Source: Bemisia tabaci
Lineage: Eukaryota > Arthropoda > Insecta > Hemiptera > Aleyrodidae
Reading direction: 5' to 3'
Assembly: GCF_918797505.1 (NCBI RefSeq)
Contig: NC_092802.1
Span: 18,931,883 to 18,995,882, forward strand
DNA: 64,000 nt
Positions 21,580 to 30,665 of this stretch are shown here, piece by piece. Under the pieces are notes generated by a model, which worked only from the letters and a program-made list of their open reading frames with translations, was not told the origin of the DNA and searched no databases. Position 1 is the first letter of the stretch. Each line of letters starts with the position of its first letter. The translations under genes were made by a program, and so were the position numbers.

Positions 21580-21750
21580 CTCATTCCATGTCCTTCAATA
21601 GTTCCGAGATTCTTTTTAGATGTTTTCAAAAGTTCCGGAAAATGCAGTGGACCTGGAGGATTTCTGGAATTTTTAAGGTTCCGGGAAAAATTCAGGAAAA
21701 TCTCAAAAGTTCCAAAATTCGGCACTATCCGGGAAAATCCACATCGGGCG
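21580..21750 (+). repeat. T-family TTCCGGAA-rich repeat
   Basis: Repeated words of the form AAAGTTCCGGAA and AATCTCAAAAGTTCC. Inverted relatives at 32460-32840 and 46977-47190 share AGATTCTTTTTAGAT.TTTTCAAAAGTTCC. Apparent proteins rich in FRK, FQK and PG words come from this repeat. Confidence 0.6.
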
Positions 21751-21794
21751 ATAAATCGGAGACGTGTCAGCCAGCAACGAGAATATCCAACAAA

Positions 21795-21950
21795 GGCGCG
21801 GCATGCTTTGCGATGTATCGAAATTTCCCCATTTGAAGCTGTGGAAAATTATCGATTATTAGGGCGTTCGCTGCGAACACCCTGTTAATCGATACTTTAC
21901 CATAGGTATAAATGACAGATCAATCGATATATCGCAAGGAAAGCCACGCC
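21795..21950. repeat. N-family palindromic MITE
   Basis: Palindrome centred on GGGCGTTCGCTGCGAACACC, with ATCGATTATTAG / TTAATCGAT and CGATGTATCG / CGATATATCG arms. About 156 bp. Related copies at 31553, 48010, 48290 and 51536. Confidence 0.75.
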
Positions 21951-22108
21951 ACTGACATCCAAAGGCTGATACGGAGAGTACAACGCTGCTGGAATATTCA
22001 GAGCAGGTCTACGAATATTAAAACCGGCGCCCAAACTTTTCGCTGGCAACAACTTCAACCTCTTTTGTGTATCCTTCACACTTACTTCAAGGTCCCACGT
22101 TGCCAGAT

Positions 22109-22361
22109 CTGCCTTGCTAAGGAAGAACGCCGTATGAACCTTCAGGCGTTGCCAAATTTCCTCCGACAAATCACGAGTTTTCAGGAAAATTTGTGAATAT
22201 ATTTTCTCTAATTTTTAAGAGGATTTTGTTTGTAATTTTATCTAAAAAGTCTGGAAATTTGAAGAAGACATATGCATAATTTTCTTCAAAAATACATGTT
22301 TTATTCGTAGAAATTTGGCAACTCTCGAATGTTCATACGGCGTTCTTCCTTAGCACGGCGG
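22109..22361. mobile_element. CTGCCGTG-family MITE, TSD AGAT
   Basis: Ends CTGCCTTGCTAAGG and CCTTAGCACGGCGG, 253 bp, with exact AGAT at 22105-22108 and 22362-22365. Confidence 0.87.
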
Positions 22362-22447
22362 AGATGAGGAAGGACTATTTCCACCGACCATATCTTCATT
22401 CCTCCCAAATGCAAAACCTTCTTGAGATTTAATACTCGATTCTGATC

Positions 22448-22808
22448 TAGAATACCTATATAGGGAGAGTATGGACAACTCGAAATATGTAGCTCTTAGG
22501 GCCCAAAAGGGTAGGTAACCTTTGAAAACGAAAAATGTTACTGTCAATCTTTAGACTCCAATATCAAACGAAAATGGACAAGAAAATTCATAAGTAAGCA
22601 ACTAAGCATTCTTCGCAAAAATGAGTAAGTTTATGCAAAAACCAAGTCAAATACGTGCTTTACCAACGACAGTTCCCAACAATTGTGATTATAAATCACT
22701 CTGGATAATTTGAATTCATAGATTGCCTACCCTTTTGGGGTCTAAGAGCTCCATCACCTAACCTCAAAATTTTCGACATGTCCATTCTCTCCCTAAATAG
22801 GTACTCTA
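22448..22808. mobile_element. W-family fold-back MITE, TSD TTCTGATC
   Basis: Compact 361-bp copy with ends TAGAATACCTATATAGGGAG and CTCCCTAAATAGGTACTCTA. An exact 8-bp duplication TTCTGATC lies at 22440-22447 and 22809-22816. The TAGAR start fits the loose YARNG terminal rule of hAT elements, but P and Merlin elements also make 8-bp duplications. Superfamily therefore open. Confidence 0.85.
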
Positions 22809-23247
22809 TTCTGATCCATCCAAATTTCAACGGTATTACACGAATCATCCATCCAAAAAATGAACTGAATATCCGTACGTGAGGAACTCTGTTTGATAAA
22901 GAATGCGCGTTAAAGTCAGAACGCGGCCTATAAAGTTGACACCGGGCGCCCCTTGTTATTGAAAAAGATGTCAAAGGAGGGGCCAAACTTCTCGGCCTCA
23001 TTTTCCGGACTTCATCTCCGACACGGCGAACCACCATCCTCGGGGATCCCTCGCGCTAAGGGACCCCTCGAGCGGCACTTCTGGAAGGACCCGGTGAGAT
23101 ACGACCCCCTCCGGATGTCTTGTTCTCTTGTTGACGCTTATTGTGACGTTTTAACTCTCAGCGACACGTTCCAAGTACGCTCCGTGAGGGCCGATCGTTG
23201 ACCTTCCCCGGAGCGCAACGTGCCGCGCCAAGAAGGTGCCTAATCCT
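22809..23247. other. Unassigned GC-richer spacer
   Basis: Overlapping frames on both strands (22696-23201) have no recognisable domain. Confidence 0.4.
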
Positions 23248-23330
23248 CTGCCGTGCTAAGGAAAAACGCCGTATGAACATCCAAGGGTTGCCAAAATTCT
23301 CTAGATTAAACATGAATGTTTTTAATTAAA
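23248..23330 (+). repeat. CTGCCGTG-family left-end fragment
   Basis: CTGCCGTGCTAAGGAAAAAC and GTTGCCAAAA arm only. The rest is absent and a TTAA element follows. Confidence 0.7.
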
Positions 23331-23346
23331 TATGAATGAATATTAA

Positions 23347-23768
23347 GGTGATTCGATGGACGCCATATTTTGTGTCAGAACGGCATGCGATATATCGCAT
23401 CAATTGGTTCCATTTTTCAGCTACTCGTCATTTTCCTCCAATTTTGAGATCGCAATTCTGTTGTCAGGAGACTAAAGCACTCACCAATTTTAACAAAGAA
23501 ATTCAATGGTTTTTTTAGAGAGAAAATATCGCATTCGAGTGTAGTTTCGATATCAGTATCGAATGCGATGTTTTCTCTCTGAGAAAACCACGCCTTTTTG
23601 ACGTCGAATTTCTTTGTTAAAATTGGTGAGTGAGTGCTTTAGTCTCCTGACAACAGAATTACGATCTCAACATTGGAGAAATATGACGAGTAGCTGAAAA
23701 AATGTAACCAATTGATGCGATTTATCGCATGCCGTTCTGACACAAAATATGGCGTCCATCGAATCCTC
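23347..23768. mobile_element. piggyBac-like TTAA fold-back MITE
   Basis: Ends GGTGATTCGATGGACGCC and GGCGTCCATCGAATCCTC are inverted and immediately flanked by TTAA on both sides (23343-23346, 23769-23772). Arms of about 170 bp include GCGATATATCGCATCAATTG and a GTCAGGAGACTAAAGCACTC block. TTAA targets are typical of piggyBac (also Kolobok and Sola3). Fragment of a second copy at 62922-63085, again starting at TTAA. Confidence 0.85.
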
Positions 23769-23796
23769 TTAACCGAGATATCATTCGAGAAATCAA

Positions 23797-23870
23797 CTCT
23801 AGTGAAGAATCATGTTTCAGCATGCCTAAATTTCTACCTTGCTTAGTGGTCTGTTCAATCTAAATAAGCG
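23797..23870 (+). repeat. D-family terminal fragment
   Basis: GGTGAAGAATCATG-like start and a TTAGTGGTCTGTTCAAT end match the right tip of D. Confidence 0.6.
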
Positions 23871-23936
23871 GACATAGCTGACTTTCTAACCTGTTTAACT
23901 TCTAACAGGTCGGAAAAGAAACAAAAAGAACTTTTC

Positions 23937-24533
23937 TAACTTCTAACAGGGTGGAAAAGAAACAATGTTCGATTTAGTAGTCTGCTGAAGCTGTTCTAGT
24001 GCGCGATATGACTCGCGTAGGGTATTGTTTCTCTTGTGACCGAGCAATTCAAATTTCCCGTAGCGGATGTGTAGTAAAAAGTTTAATATCCTAGGCAGGA
24101 GTTGATTTCTGTAGTTTTCGTTGTGCAAATCGTGTTTTAGGTGAAATTCTGGTGAAGAATCATGTATCAGAATGCTTAAATTCGTACTTTGTTTGATGGT
24201 CCATTCAATACGAATAAACGAACCTAGAGAACTTTTCCAACTTTTCTCAGAAAAAGTATTTTATCGGGGAAAACGAGGCAACGTTGGGATGCTCATATGG
24301 CGTCGAAACACAATATAGGCTTTTTAAGCCCCAGTAGTCGATGCCGCGTTTAGCGATTTCGAATAATCGCGCCAAGCACATGCGGCCGGCGTTAAGGCAT
24401 ATTAGCGCCTGCAAGACTGTGGGGATACTTCACGCATTGCGCCAAACAGTGCGGTCGGCTTGAACCGCACATTAGCGCCTACAAGACTGCATGAATACTT
24501 CTGGCATTGCGCCAAAAGCCGTGCAGTTAGTCA
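23937..24533 (+). repeat. Copy 2 of the composite duplicated block
   Basis: Colinear with 11925-12535: D right half (23937-24209), GAGGCAACGTTGGGATGCTC, CCCCAGTAGTCGATGCCGCG and O units (24395-24533). Confidence 0.8.
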
Positions 24534-24537
24534 GTTT

Positions 24538-24689
24538 TACCTTACTATGTAAGAGAGCCGTATGAACATTCAAGAGTTGCCAAATTTGCTCGAATAAAAC
24601 ATATATTTGTGAGGAAAGTTTTTCCTAATTTTCCTTGACATGTTCAGATATCTTAGATTAAATCGCGAACAAAACTGTCTCGGATGTGG
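24538..24689 (+). repeat. CTGCCGTG-family left-half fragment
   Basis: Diverged start TTACTATGTAAGAGAGCCGT, then ATGAACATTCAAGAGTTGCC and AT-rich interior. No right end. Confidence 0.5.
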
Positions 24690-25129
24690 CGGACAGTCGG
24701 AAAGGCGTGGTGGTGAGTGAGCAACTAGAGAGCATTTGTCTCAAAAGTCCATTTTGCTCTCCCCCCTTCTCCCTAGAAAACTTGGGTGATATGAATACGG
24801 AGTAATAGCTCACTCCTCACTCGAGTTTTCCGGGATCAAAACAGACCTCGGCATGAACTGCCCTCCGGATTTCCTTCCAAAATATTTTACAATGCGATAG
24901 CCAATCAGAAGTTGATTCTACGTACCTTGAACCCAACTATGAAGGGGTAACTCTACATCTAGACCGAACATGATTGGTAAGGTGGGGTCCGATTACGTAG
25001 CTCTGAATCTAATCCAACTCATCCCCTGTTTACCGAAGAATTTTATTGACTCAAACTTCGGGAGGGAAACTGAAAGTTATCAACATATTGTCCGGGCGGT
25101 GGGCCGTTCGACCTTTCGTACTTCGTCCG
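24690..25129. other. Unassigned spacer
   Basis: Nothing recognised. Confidence 0.4.
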
Positions 25130-25134
25130 CGTCG

Positions 25135-25367
25135 CACAGTGGATCGAGTCAATGAGAGAGGTCGGACGAAATTGGGAAATTTTACAAGCTCATAACGCCG
25201 TCGATACAAATCTTTGAGGTTTTAAAAATGGTTCCACTTGTTTTAGCGTGAAATTTTCTCCTAGAAGCTTCCCTCGAAGTTTAAAACATGACGAAATAAA
25301 CATAAAAATTTGCAGTTTCAGTCGAAAATTTCATGTCCGACTTCTATGGTTGACTCGATCCACTGTG
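25135..25367 (-). mobile_element. Transib-like MITE copy 2, intact
   Basis: 233 bp, ends CACAGTGGATCGAGTCAATG and GTTGACTCGATCCACTGTG, both with the exact heptamer. Orientation is opposite to most copies. Flanks CGTCG and CGCCG differ at one base of five. Confidence 0.87.
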
Positions 25368-25647
25368 CGCCGTGATGTGGGACCGAATGGAGATGGCCCA
25401 AGAAAAGCACGTGAGTTTTTGGCTCCTCAATCCTCGTGAGCCTCTCGTGAATGTTGAAAGGTTCTTCCAATCGTTGTGTTTGCTACCCTTTAAATTGAAC
25501 CTTCATAGCAAGCCTCGGAGAAAACTTTTCTGTCGAGGCAAACGTCCCTTATGAGTCAAAAGCTTAGCCAATCATGCGCGCGGAAATGTCATGGCATTTA
25601 GGAACGGTCTTTACAAATTGATCGGGAAATGTTACAGAAAACAAATA
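25368..25647. other. Unassigned spacer
   Basis: Nothing recognised. Confidence 0.4.
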
Positions 25648-25968
25648 TTATTTATTTATTTATTTATTTACATCAGTATAGATAAATGCCACATGGTGTG
25701 GTTCACAATACTTGTCAAAAAAAACCCATTAAATTAACACATTAACATACATTACAGATCATAGGAAAGCATTTGAGAATTAACAAATTAAAAGGCACAG
25801 AAAATCGTTTAATGAGTAGAAAGCCGTGTCAACTTGTAAGGCTTTTAGACAAACTATAAAAGCACTCCTTCCAAGTTTGAAGAACTTTTCTCAGGTTCAA
25901 GGGAAAGTTGTTGAACAGTCTGATGGCAGTACGAGACACAAACTGTTCAGCACGATAGTGAGCACAAG
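25648..25968 (-). pseudogene. LINE 3' end with (TTTA)n tail, CR1/L2-like guess
   Basis: A (TTTA)n microsatellite at 25648-25670 is the 3' tail in minus orientation. Upstream on that strand, reading ending at 25829 gives RTAIRLFNNFPLNLR and then FYSLSKSLTS stop, resembling the short SAI-FN-LP C-terminus of insect non-LTR retrotransposon proteins. The fragment at 58672-59040 has a similar tail. It is severely 5'-truncated at the border with the next MITE. Clade assignment is inference. Confidence 0.55.
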
Positions 25969-26490
25969 ACCGTTCAAGGATTACATATAACGCACTTTTT
26001 CCAATCTTTGGCCCCTCTTCCTCCTTGTAACGCACCTGTAATGCTACCCTACACCCCCTTTTTGTATTATGTAACGCAGGCCTGACATACCTCAATGTGC
26101 AAAAAAAAAATCATGAAAACGTAGAGAAAACTGCTTGAAAAAAATTTGGTTTTTTTTTGGGGGAGATATTTCGCTGAAATACAACGGGAGAGAGATCAAT
26201 AAAGCTGTGAAAATTCATGATTAGATATTTTTTTCTATGATAACTTTACCAGAAAAGTGCACTCGGACAATTTTGAATACGTTAAAAATTGCAAAAATAA
26301 TATGAATGATTCATTCAAAAGGGCGGGATTTTCAATTTTTGCACATGTTTCTCAAAGTCCCCCTTTCCTAAAGCTCGAATTTGTCACGTAATGCTGGTCT
26401 TGACCCCAACTTTCCTTCGTGTAACGCAACGTAACGCTGGTTCACCCCCCGCCCCCTCTATGTGCGTTATGTAACACTTGAACGGCCCCT
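25966..26490. repeat. MITE with GRCCGTTCAAG...CTTGAACGGCCCC ends
   Basis: Left GACCGTTCAAGGATTACATA with AACGCAC and right GTGCGTTATGTAACACTTGA with ACGGCCCCT are inverted, and inner GTAACGCACCTG / CGTAACGCTGG are related. Ends of the GGGGCCGTTCA...TTACGTAAC kind are common in insect genomes. No class is assigned here. Confidence 0.6.
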
Positions 26491-26689
26491 AGAGTAGACA
26501 GATAAATTAAGATAGGTAGACATTTTTTCCCTTCTTTTGTTGAATATATAATCAGATGCGGTAAACATGACATCAGCATGAATTCTTCACTGAAGAGAAA
26601 AACTTGTGAATGGACGAAGCAACTCCCAAAAAGGGTCTCGCAATGCTACCGTGCTAAGGAAGAGTGATCTTTATAACCAGCCACGAGTT

Positions 26690-26800
26690 CGGATAAAATC
26701 CGAAACTGCGCGTCGATCATCAAAGCGCCTTCACTTTCTTGGATACTTCACGCACATCCATGGAGTTAAAATAGTTGCATGCTGCGCCTGACCCACATCA
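26690..26800 (+). repeat. X-family repeat, diverged
   Basis: CATCAAAGCGCCTTCACTTT, GGATACTTCACGCACATCC and GGAGTTAAAATAGTTG follow the X order seen at 2330 and 41195. Confidence 0.55.
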
Positions 26801-26836
26801 GCGGAGGTAGCCCATTCAGATGATTGTTTATCTGTA

Positions 26837-27086
26837 CTGTCGTGCTGAGGAAAAATGCCGTATGAACATTCGAGAGTTGCCAAATTTCCTTCGATAATAT
26901 GTTAATATTTCAGGAAAGTTATGAATATTTTTCCTTTAAATTTTCAGAATATTTAGGTAAAATTGCGAACTAAATTGTCTGGAAAATGGGTGGAAAATAT
27001 TCATCAATTTACCAGGAAATTTGCGTCTTGTCAAAGGAAATTTGGCGACGCCTGAAAGTTCATACGGCGTTTTTCCTGAGCACTGA
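26837..27086. mobile_element. CTGCCGTG-family MITE
   Basis: Left end CTGTCGTGCTGAGG after TGTA; arms GAACATTCGAGAGTTGCC and TTTGGCGACGCCTGAAAGTT. The right terminus CCTGAGCACTGAAG is damaged, so the duplication cannot be confirmed. Confidence 0.75.
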
Positions 27087-27383
27087 AGAATAGAAAACAC
27101 CCTTCACAAGAACAGATCGGGGCTCAGCTGCTATTGGGGCAATATTTTGGCGAATGTTAATTGGTCTCGTCGCCGCCACTTTCCAGCCACTTCGGATGAG
27201 GTACTATCGCTTGTCGAGATTGATGGAGCTTGATTGTTTGTTTTGAGCTCGAGTTTGCGTTTTGATTCCAGCCGTGACCTGTACCGGCAGCGGGTCCTCA
27301 AGGCAACGAGATAAAGTTATAACCTCAATTATCGCCCGCACTTTACCAACGGCTTAAATTAATTCGGCTCATTCTCGAGAAGC
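27087..27383. other. Unassigned spacer
   Basis: Nothing recognised. Confidence 0.4.
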
Positions 27384-27388
27384 CGCCA

Positions 27389-27619
27389 CACAGTGGATCG
27401 AATTAGTTAGAGGTTGGACAAGAAATTTTTGTCAAAAACTGCAAATTTTAATGTTTATTTCGTCACAGTTTAAATTTCAAGGGGTGCTCATAGAGGAAAA
27501 TTTTACGAGGAAACCGATGTAACTACTTTTGGAACATCATAATTTTGTATAAACGGAGTTAAAAGCGTTTAAAGTTTCCTAATTTTGTCGGACCCCTCCT
27601 ATTGACTCGATTCATTGTG
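27389..27619 (+). mobile_element. Transib-like MITE copy 3, intact, TSD CGCCA
   Basis: 231 bp. Left end CACAGTGGATCGAATTAGTT, right end GACTCGATTCATTGTG. Exact 5-bp duplication CGCCA at 27384-27388 and 27620-27624. Interior GGGGTGCTCATAGAGG and GGAAACCGATG blocks align with the other copies. Confidence 0.9.
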
Positions 27620-27891
27620 CGCCACTAGATCGTCCGCAACATCACGGTTGGTCTGTTCTTGGTTATCGATTTTCTTTCCTCTCCAATCTCTTCTTTCCTT
27701 TCTCCTATTTTACATTGCAGAAATATGTATGAATGACCGAAGGCTCCTTTTCCAAATTTTGAATTTTGTATTTTGTAGGAGAATTGACGCATTTATTTTC
27801 ATCCACGCCACGGTCTAAACCGATTGAAAACTTCCATCAACTTCTCTTCTGTATACCTTCTTTTAATGGTCAAAAGTAAAACTCAGTACCC

Positions 27892-28126
27892 AAAGTATCA
27901 CAAGCGCCATGCTACGTTTAAAAATATCCGCCGCCATTTTATTTTTTTACGGAGAAATTCTTCAACCAAGCTCTCCCAATATTTCACTGAATTTCCTTTG
28001 TGCTGCCGATAGAATCCAGTTAAATTTTCGAACAGATTCAACCAACAATTTCTCTGTAAAAAAAAATATATTTGTGGCGGAAATTTTTCAACGTCGCATG
28101 GCATTTGTGATGCTTTTGTCGACAGG
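27892..28126. repeat. Q-family fold-back MITE, copy 1
   Basis: Arms ATCACAAGCGCCATGCTACG with CCGCCATTTTAT, and GGCGGAAATTTTTCAACG with GCATGGCATTTGTGAT, are inverted. It abuts a P element at its right. Confidence 0.7.
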
Positions 28127-28401
28127 TGACGATTTATAGACAAAGCTATGGACAAAGAGACCAAAATAAAATAATAGAGCGATCCTGTCGACAGAAGCAA
28201 GTGGATACAGTGAACAGTTAGTTAATGATGAGTAGTAGACTGTACCTATGGGCAACCCATAAGAGACCCTGAAGTTAGTCCATAATTTTCCATTTTGGTC
28301 TATGACAATCGACTGTTACAACGAATTTGATCACTTCATTTTCCATTCGTCTACTTTGTCCATAGCGTTGTTTATCAAGTTCAATAATCAGCCCGCAGAT
28401 C
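28127..28401. repeat. P-family fold-back MITE
   Basis: Left arm TAGACAAAGCTATGGACAAA, right arm GTCCATAGCGTTGTTTATCA with AATAATCAGCCCGC; interior AGTTAGTTAA and AGTTAGTCCAT. Confidence 0.65.
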
Positions 28402-28464
28402 CGTTTTCTGAAAACTTCATTCTTGCTTCGTGGGGTGACACTGGATTATCCGTAACCTCCCCCG

Positions 28465-29077
28465 CACAGTGGATCGGATCAACAGGAGAGGTCGGGGAAA
28501 ATTTGGAAACTTTAAAAGCTCATAACTCAAAGTTTACACAAAACTTTGAGGATCTAAAAGTGGTACCATTGGTTTTCTCGTCAAGGTTACTTCCAGAGGC
28601 ACCCCTTGAAATTTAAAATGTAACGAAATAAACATCAAAATTCATAGTTTTAGTCAAAAATTTCATGTCCGACCAGAGATGGAAAATTTCATGAAATTTA
28701 TTGAAACTTTTGGGGATACATTCAGGAGGCTAAGAAACGCCTAAAAACAGTGATTCTAAATTTTGAAATTTTTTACCCCAAGCCTAAAACACTCGCGCGT
28801 TGCAAATGTTTTCGTTTAGTTTAGAGGTTAGGTTGGGGTTCTTTTCTATAAACTCCCCTTTTTGTCCCCTCTCTGTGTCTGGCACCTTCTATAGAATAGC
28901 ATAATACCGCAGCATCAACAGAAAGACCACCTGAAACGCTTTCAGACCCCTAAAGGTTTAATCAATAATTTCAAAAAAAATTAATAAATTTCAACTTTTG
29001 TGAAATTTATTCGAGCCTTATGAAATTTCACTCTCCATCTTTGTGTCCGACCTCCCTGATTTTTTCGATCTATTGTG
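28465..29077 (-). mobile_element. Transib-like MITE copy 4, split by a hAT-like MITE
   Basis: Left end CACAGTGGATCGGATCAACA, right end TTTCGATCTATTGTG. Flanks CCCCG and CGCCG differ at one position. The interior is interrupted at 28674-29043 precisely within the TGTCCGAC block next to the right terminus. Confidence 0.83.
28674..29043. mobile_element. hAT-like MITE, nested, TSD TGTCCGAC
   Basis: 370 bp. Ends CAGAGATGGAAAATTTCATG and TTTCACTCTCCATCTTTG, inverted with mismatches. The exact 8-bp duplication TGTCCGAC at 28666-28673 and 29044-29051 is the host Transib-like sequence itself, so the empty site is known from the other copies. Confidence 0.88.
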
Positions 29078-29305
29078 CGCCGTAAACGCGAGTGGAGCGG
29101 TCTTAATGGGCGGGGAGGCGCATGCCTGGGGGTGGTTAATATTTTATGAGCCGCACCTGGGCCGCCACGAATAAGAGGGTCAAGCCGCGGTGGCATCGGA
29201 TTTTCAGTCGTCGATATCGATTTTACGTCACAGCGCGACACGATGACGTCATCGGAAACGGAATCCCGACATTCCAGCCCGCGACCGCGTCCCGGTGTTC
29301 CTCCA
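29078..29305. other. Unassigned GC-rich spacer
   Basis: Nothing recognised. Confidence 0.4.
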
Positions 29306-29972
29306 GCGGACCGATTTTTGAAATTGATAAACAAAGCTATAGACAATGAGGACATAGGGAGTATTTTATTTTTTTTTTATTTTTTTTTATTTTTTTTTTT
29401 TATTAGATAATTGAATACATTGACATGTTAGTGAGAGATACATATTATATACATCTTATTCTAGGAAATGGAGAACTAATCTAATGCAGCCCCGGCACCG
29501 CCTGAAGGCATTACATCAAGGGTTTTTGGTGCTGAGTTGTTTCTGTTATTATCAACTGACTTATAGATTTTAGCCTTAGATTCTAATATATCCTTAATAT
29601 ACTTGTAACCAAGTTTCCAGTAATTTCTATTTTGTAACATTAATTCCAATAAATTATTTGCATTAATTTTAGAGTTCAACTTATTTTCTAATTCTAACTT
29701 AGGGACATAGAAAAAACGTGTGATCGGGAGTGTCGAGCTCGCCACATATAGGGAGTATGGAGCAATCCTATTGGTTGAAATGGGTGGATCTTAGAGACTC
29801 AGGGAGAAAATTATGGACTAACTTTCAGGTTTCTCGTGGGTTTCCGTTAGTTAATCTATTAACTACCGTCTTTGTCCATTGCAACCACTCGCTTCCACCA
29901 ACAGAATCCCTCCATATCCATGTTGTATTCTTTGTCTATACCTTTGTCTATCACTTTCAATAATCGGCCCGC
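29306..29972. mobile_element. P-family MITE split by a LINE tail
   Basis: Left end GCGGACCGATTTTTGAAATT, right end AATAATCGGCCCGC. Interrupted at 29365-29747. Its right terminus abuts a second P copy in mirror orientation with one base (A, 29973) between them. Confidence 0.8.
29365..29747 (-). pseudogene. LINE 3' end (R1/I-like guess), 5'-truncated, TSD ATAGGGAGTAT
   Basis: An exact 11-bp duplication ATAGGGAGTAT flanks the insert (29354-29364, 29748-29758). The left side is a T-rich tract (29365-29402), the poly-A tail in minus orientation. Upstream, the minus strand reads DTPDHTFFLCP, like the Asp/His/Cys knuckle at the end of R1/I-group proteins. A one-base frame change then leads to KLELENKLNSKI, LLELMLQNRNYWKLGYKYI and a stop at 29476. 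Only the last about 95 codons remain, so it is non-functional. Confidence 0.75.
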
Positions 29973-29973
29973 A

Positions 29974-30245
29974 GCGGGCCGATTATTGAAAGTGATAGGC
30001 AAAGCTACAGACAATGAGGACAGAAAGGATATGGTGGGATCCTGTTGGTGGAAGCGGGTGCTTGCAATGGACAAAGAAGGTAGGTAATAGACTAACTAAC
30101 GGCATCCGACAAGAGACCCGACAGTTATAGTCCATCATTTCCCCCTTAGTCTCTAAGATCCATCCGTTTCAACCAATTGGATCGCCTATATCCCTATGTG
30201 ATTTTTGTCCATAGCTTTGTCCATCAATTTCGATAATCAGTCCGC
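29974..30245. mobile_element. P-family fold-back MITE, complete, head-to-head with its neighbour
   Basis: Left end GCGGGCCGATTATTGAAAGT, right end CGATAATCAGTCCGC. Interior GACTAACTAACGGCATCCGA and GACAGTTATAGTCC. With the preceding copy it makes a palindrome of roughly 200 bp centred on 29973; both strands encode near-identical frames there (29859-30087) as a result. Confidence 0.8.
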
Positions 30246-30269
30246 AGGATCAACGTGCGTGGGATGAAG

Positions 30270-30532
30270 ATATTGTCACCTTCCGGGCAAAGTACATATC
30301 ACAAGCGCCCTGCGACGTTTAAAAATTTCCGCCGCCATTTTATTTTTTGACAGAGGAATTGTTCGTTGAATCTGTTCGAAAATTTCACTGAATTTTGTCG
30401 GCAGCATAAATAAAATTTAGTGAAATTTTCGGGTAGGTTTGTTGAAAAATGTCTTTGTCAAAAAAAAATTGCGGTGGAAATTTTTGAACGTAGCATGGTG
30501 CTTGTGATACTTTGGCCGGAGGGTGACGATAT
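30270..30532. repeat. Q-family fold-back MITE, copy 2
   Basis: Outer ends ATATTGTCACCTTCCGG and CCGGAGGGTGACGATAT, inner CACAAGCGCCCTGCGACG and CGTAGCATGGTGCTTGTG. More complete than copy 1. Confidence 0.75.
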
Positions 30533-30571
30533 GCGTCTCCGTAAGCAACCATGAACGAAACTAGAGTGTAT

Positions 30572-30665
30572 ACCAGTGGCGAGACGTGAATGATCGATTA
30601 TCGATATTTCCCCATTTGAACCTATGATAAAGAATCGATTATCATTGTGTTCGTTGCGAACAGGT
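30572..30665 (+). repeat. N-family half palindrome
   Basis: GATCGATTATCGATATTTCC through GTGTTCGTTGCGAACA, cut at the palindrome centre by the M element. Confidence 0.6.

Noticed and set aside
21472..21888. 138-codon frame
   Set aside because: Spans a T repeat and an N palindrome; the composition follows the repeats.
29859..30087. Matching 71-codon frames on both strands
   Set aside because: Explained by the head-to-head P palindrome.
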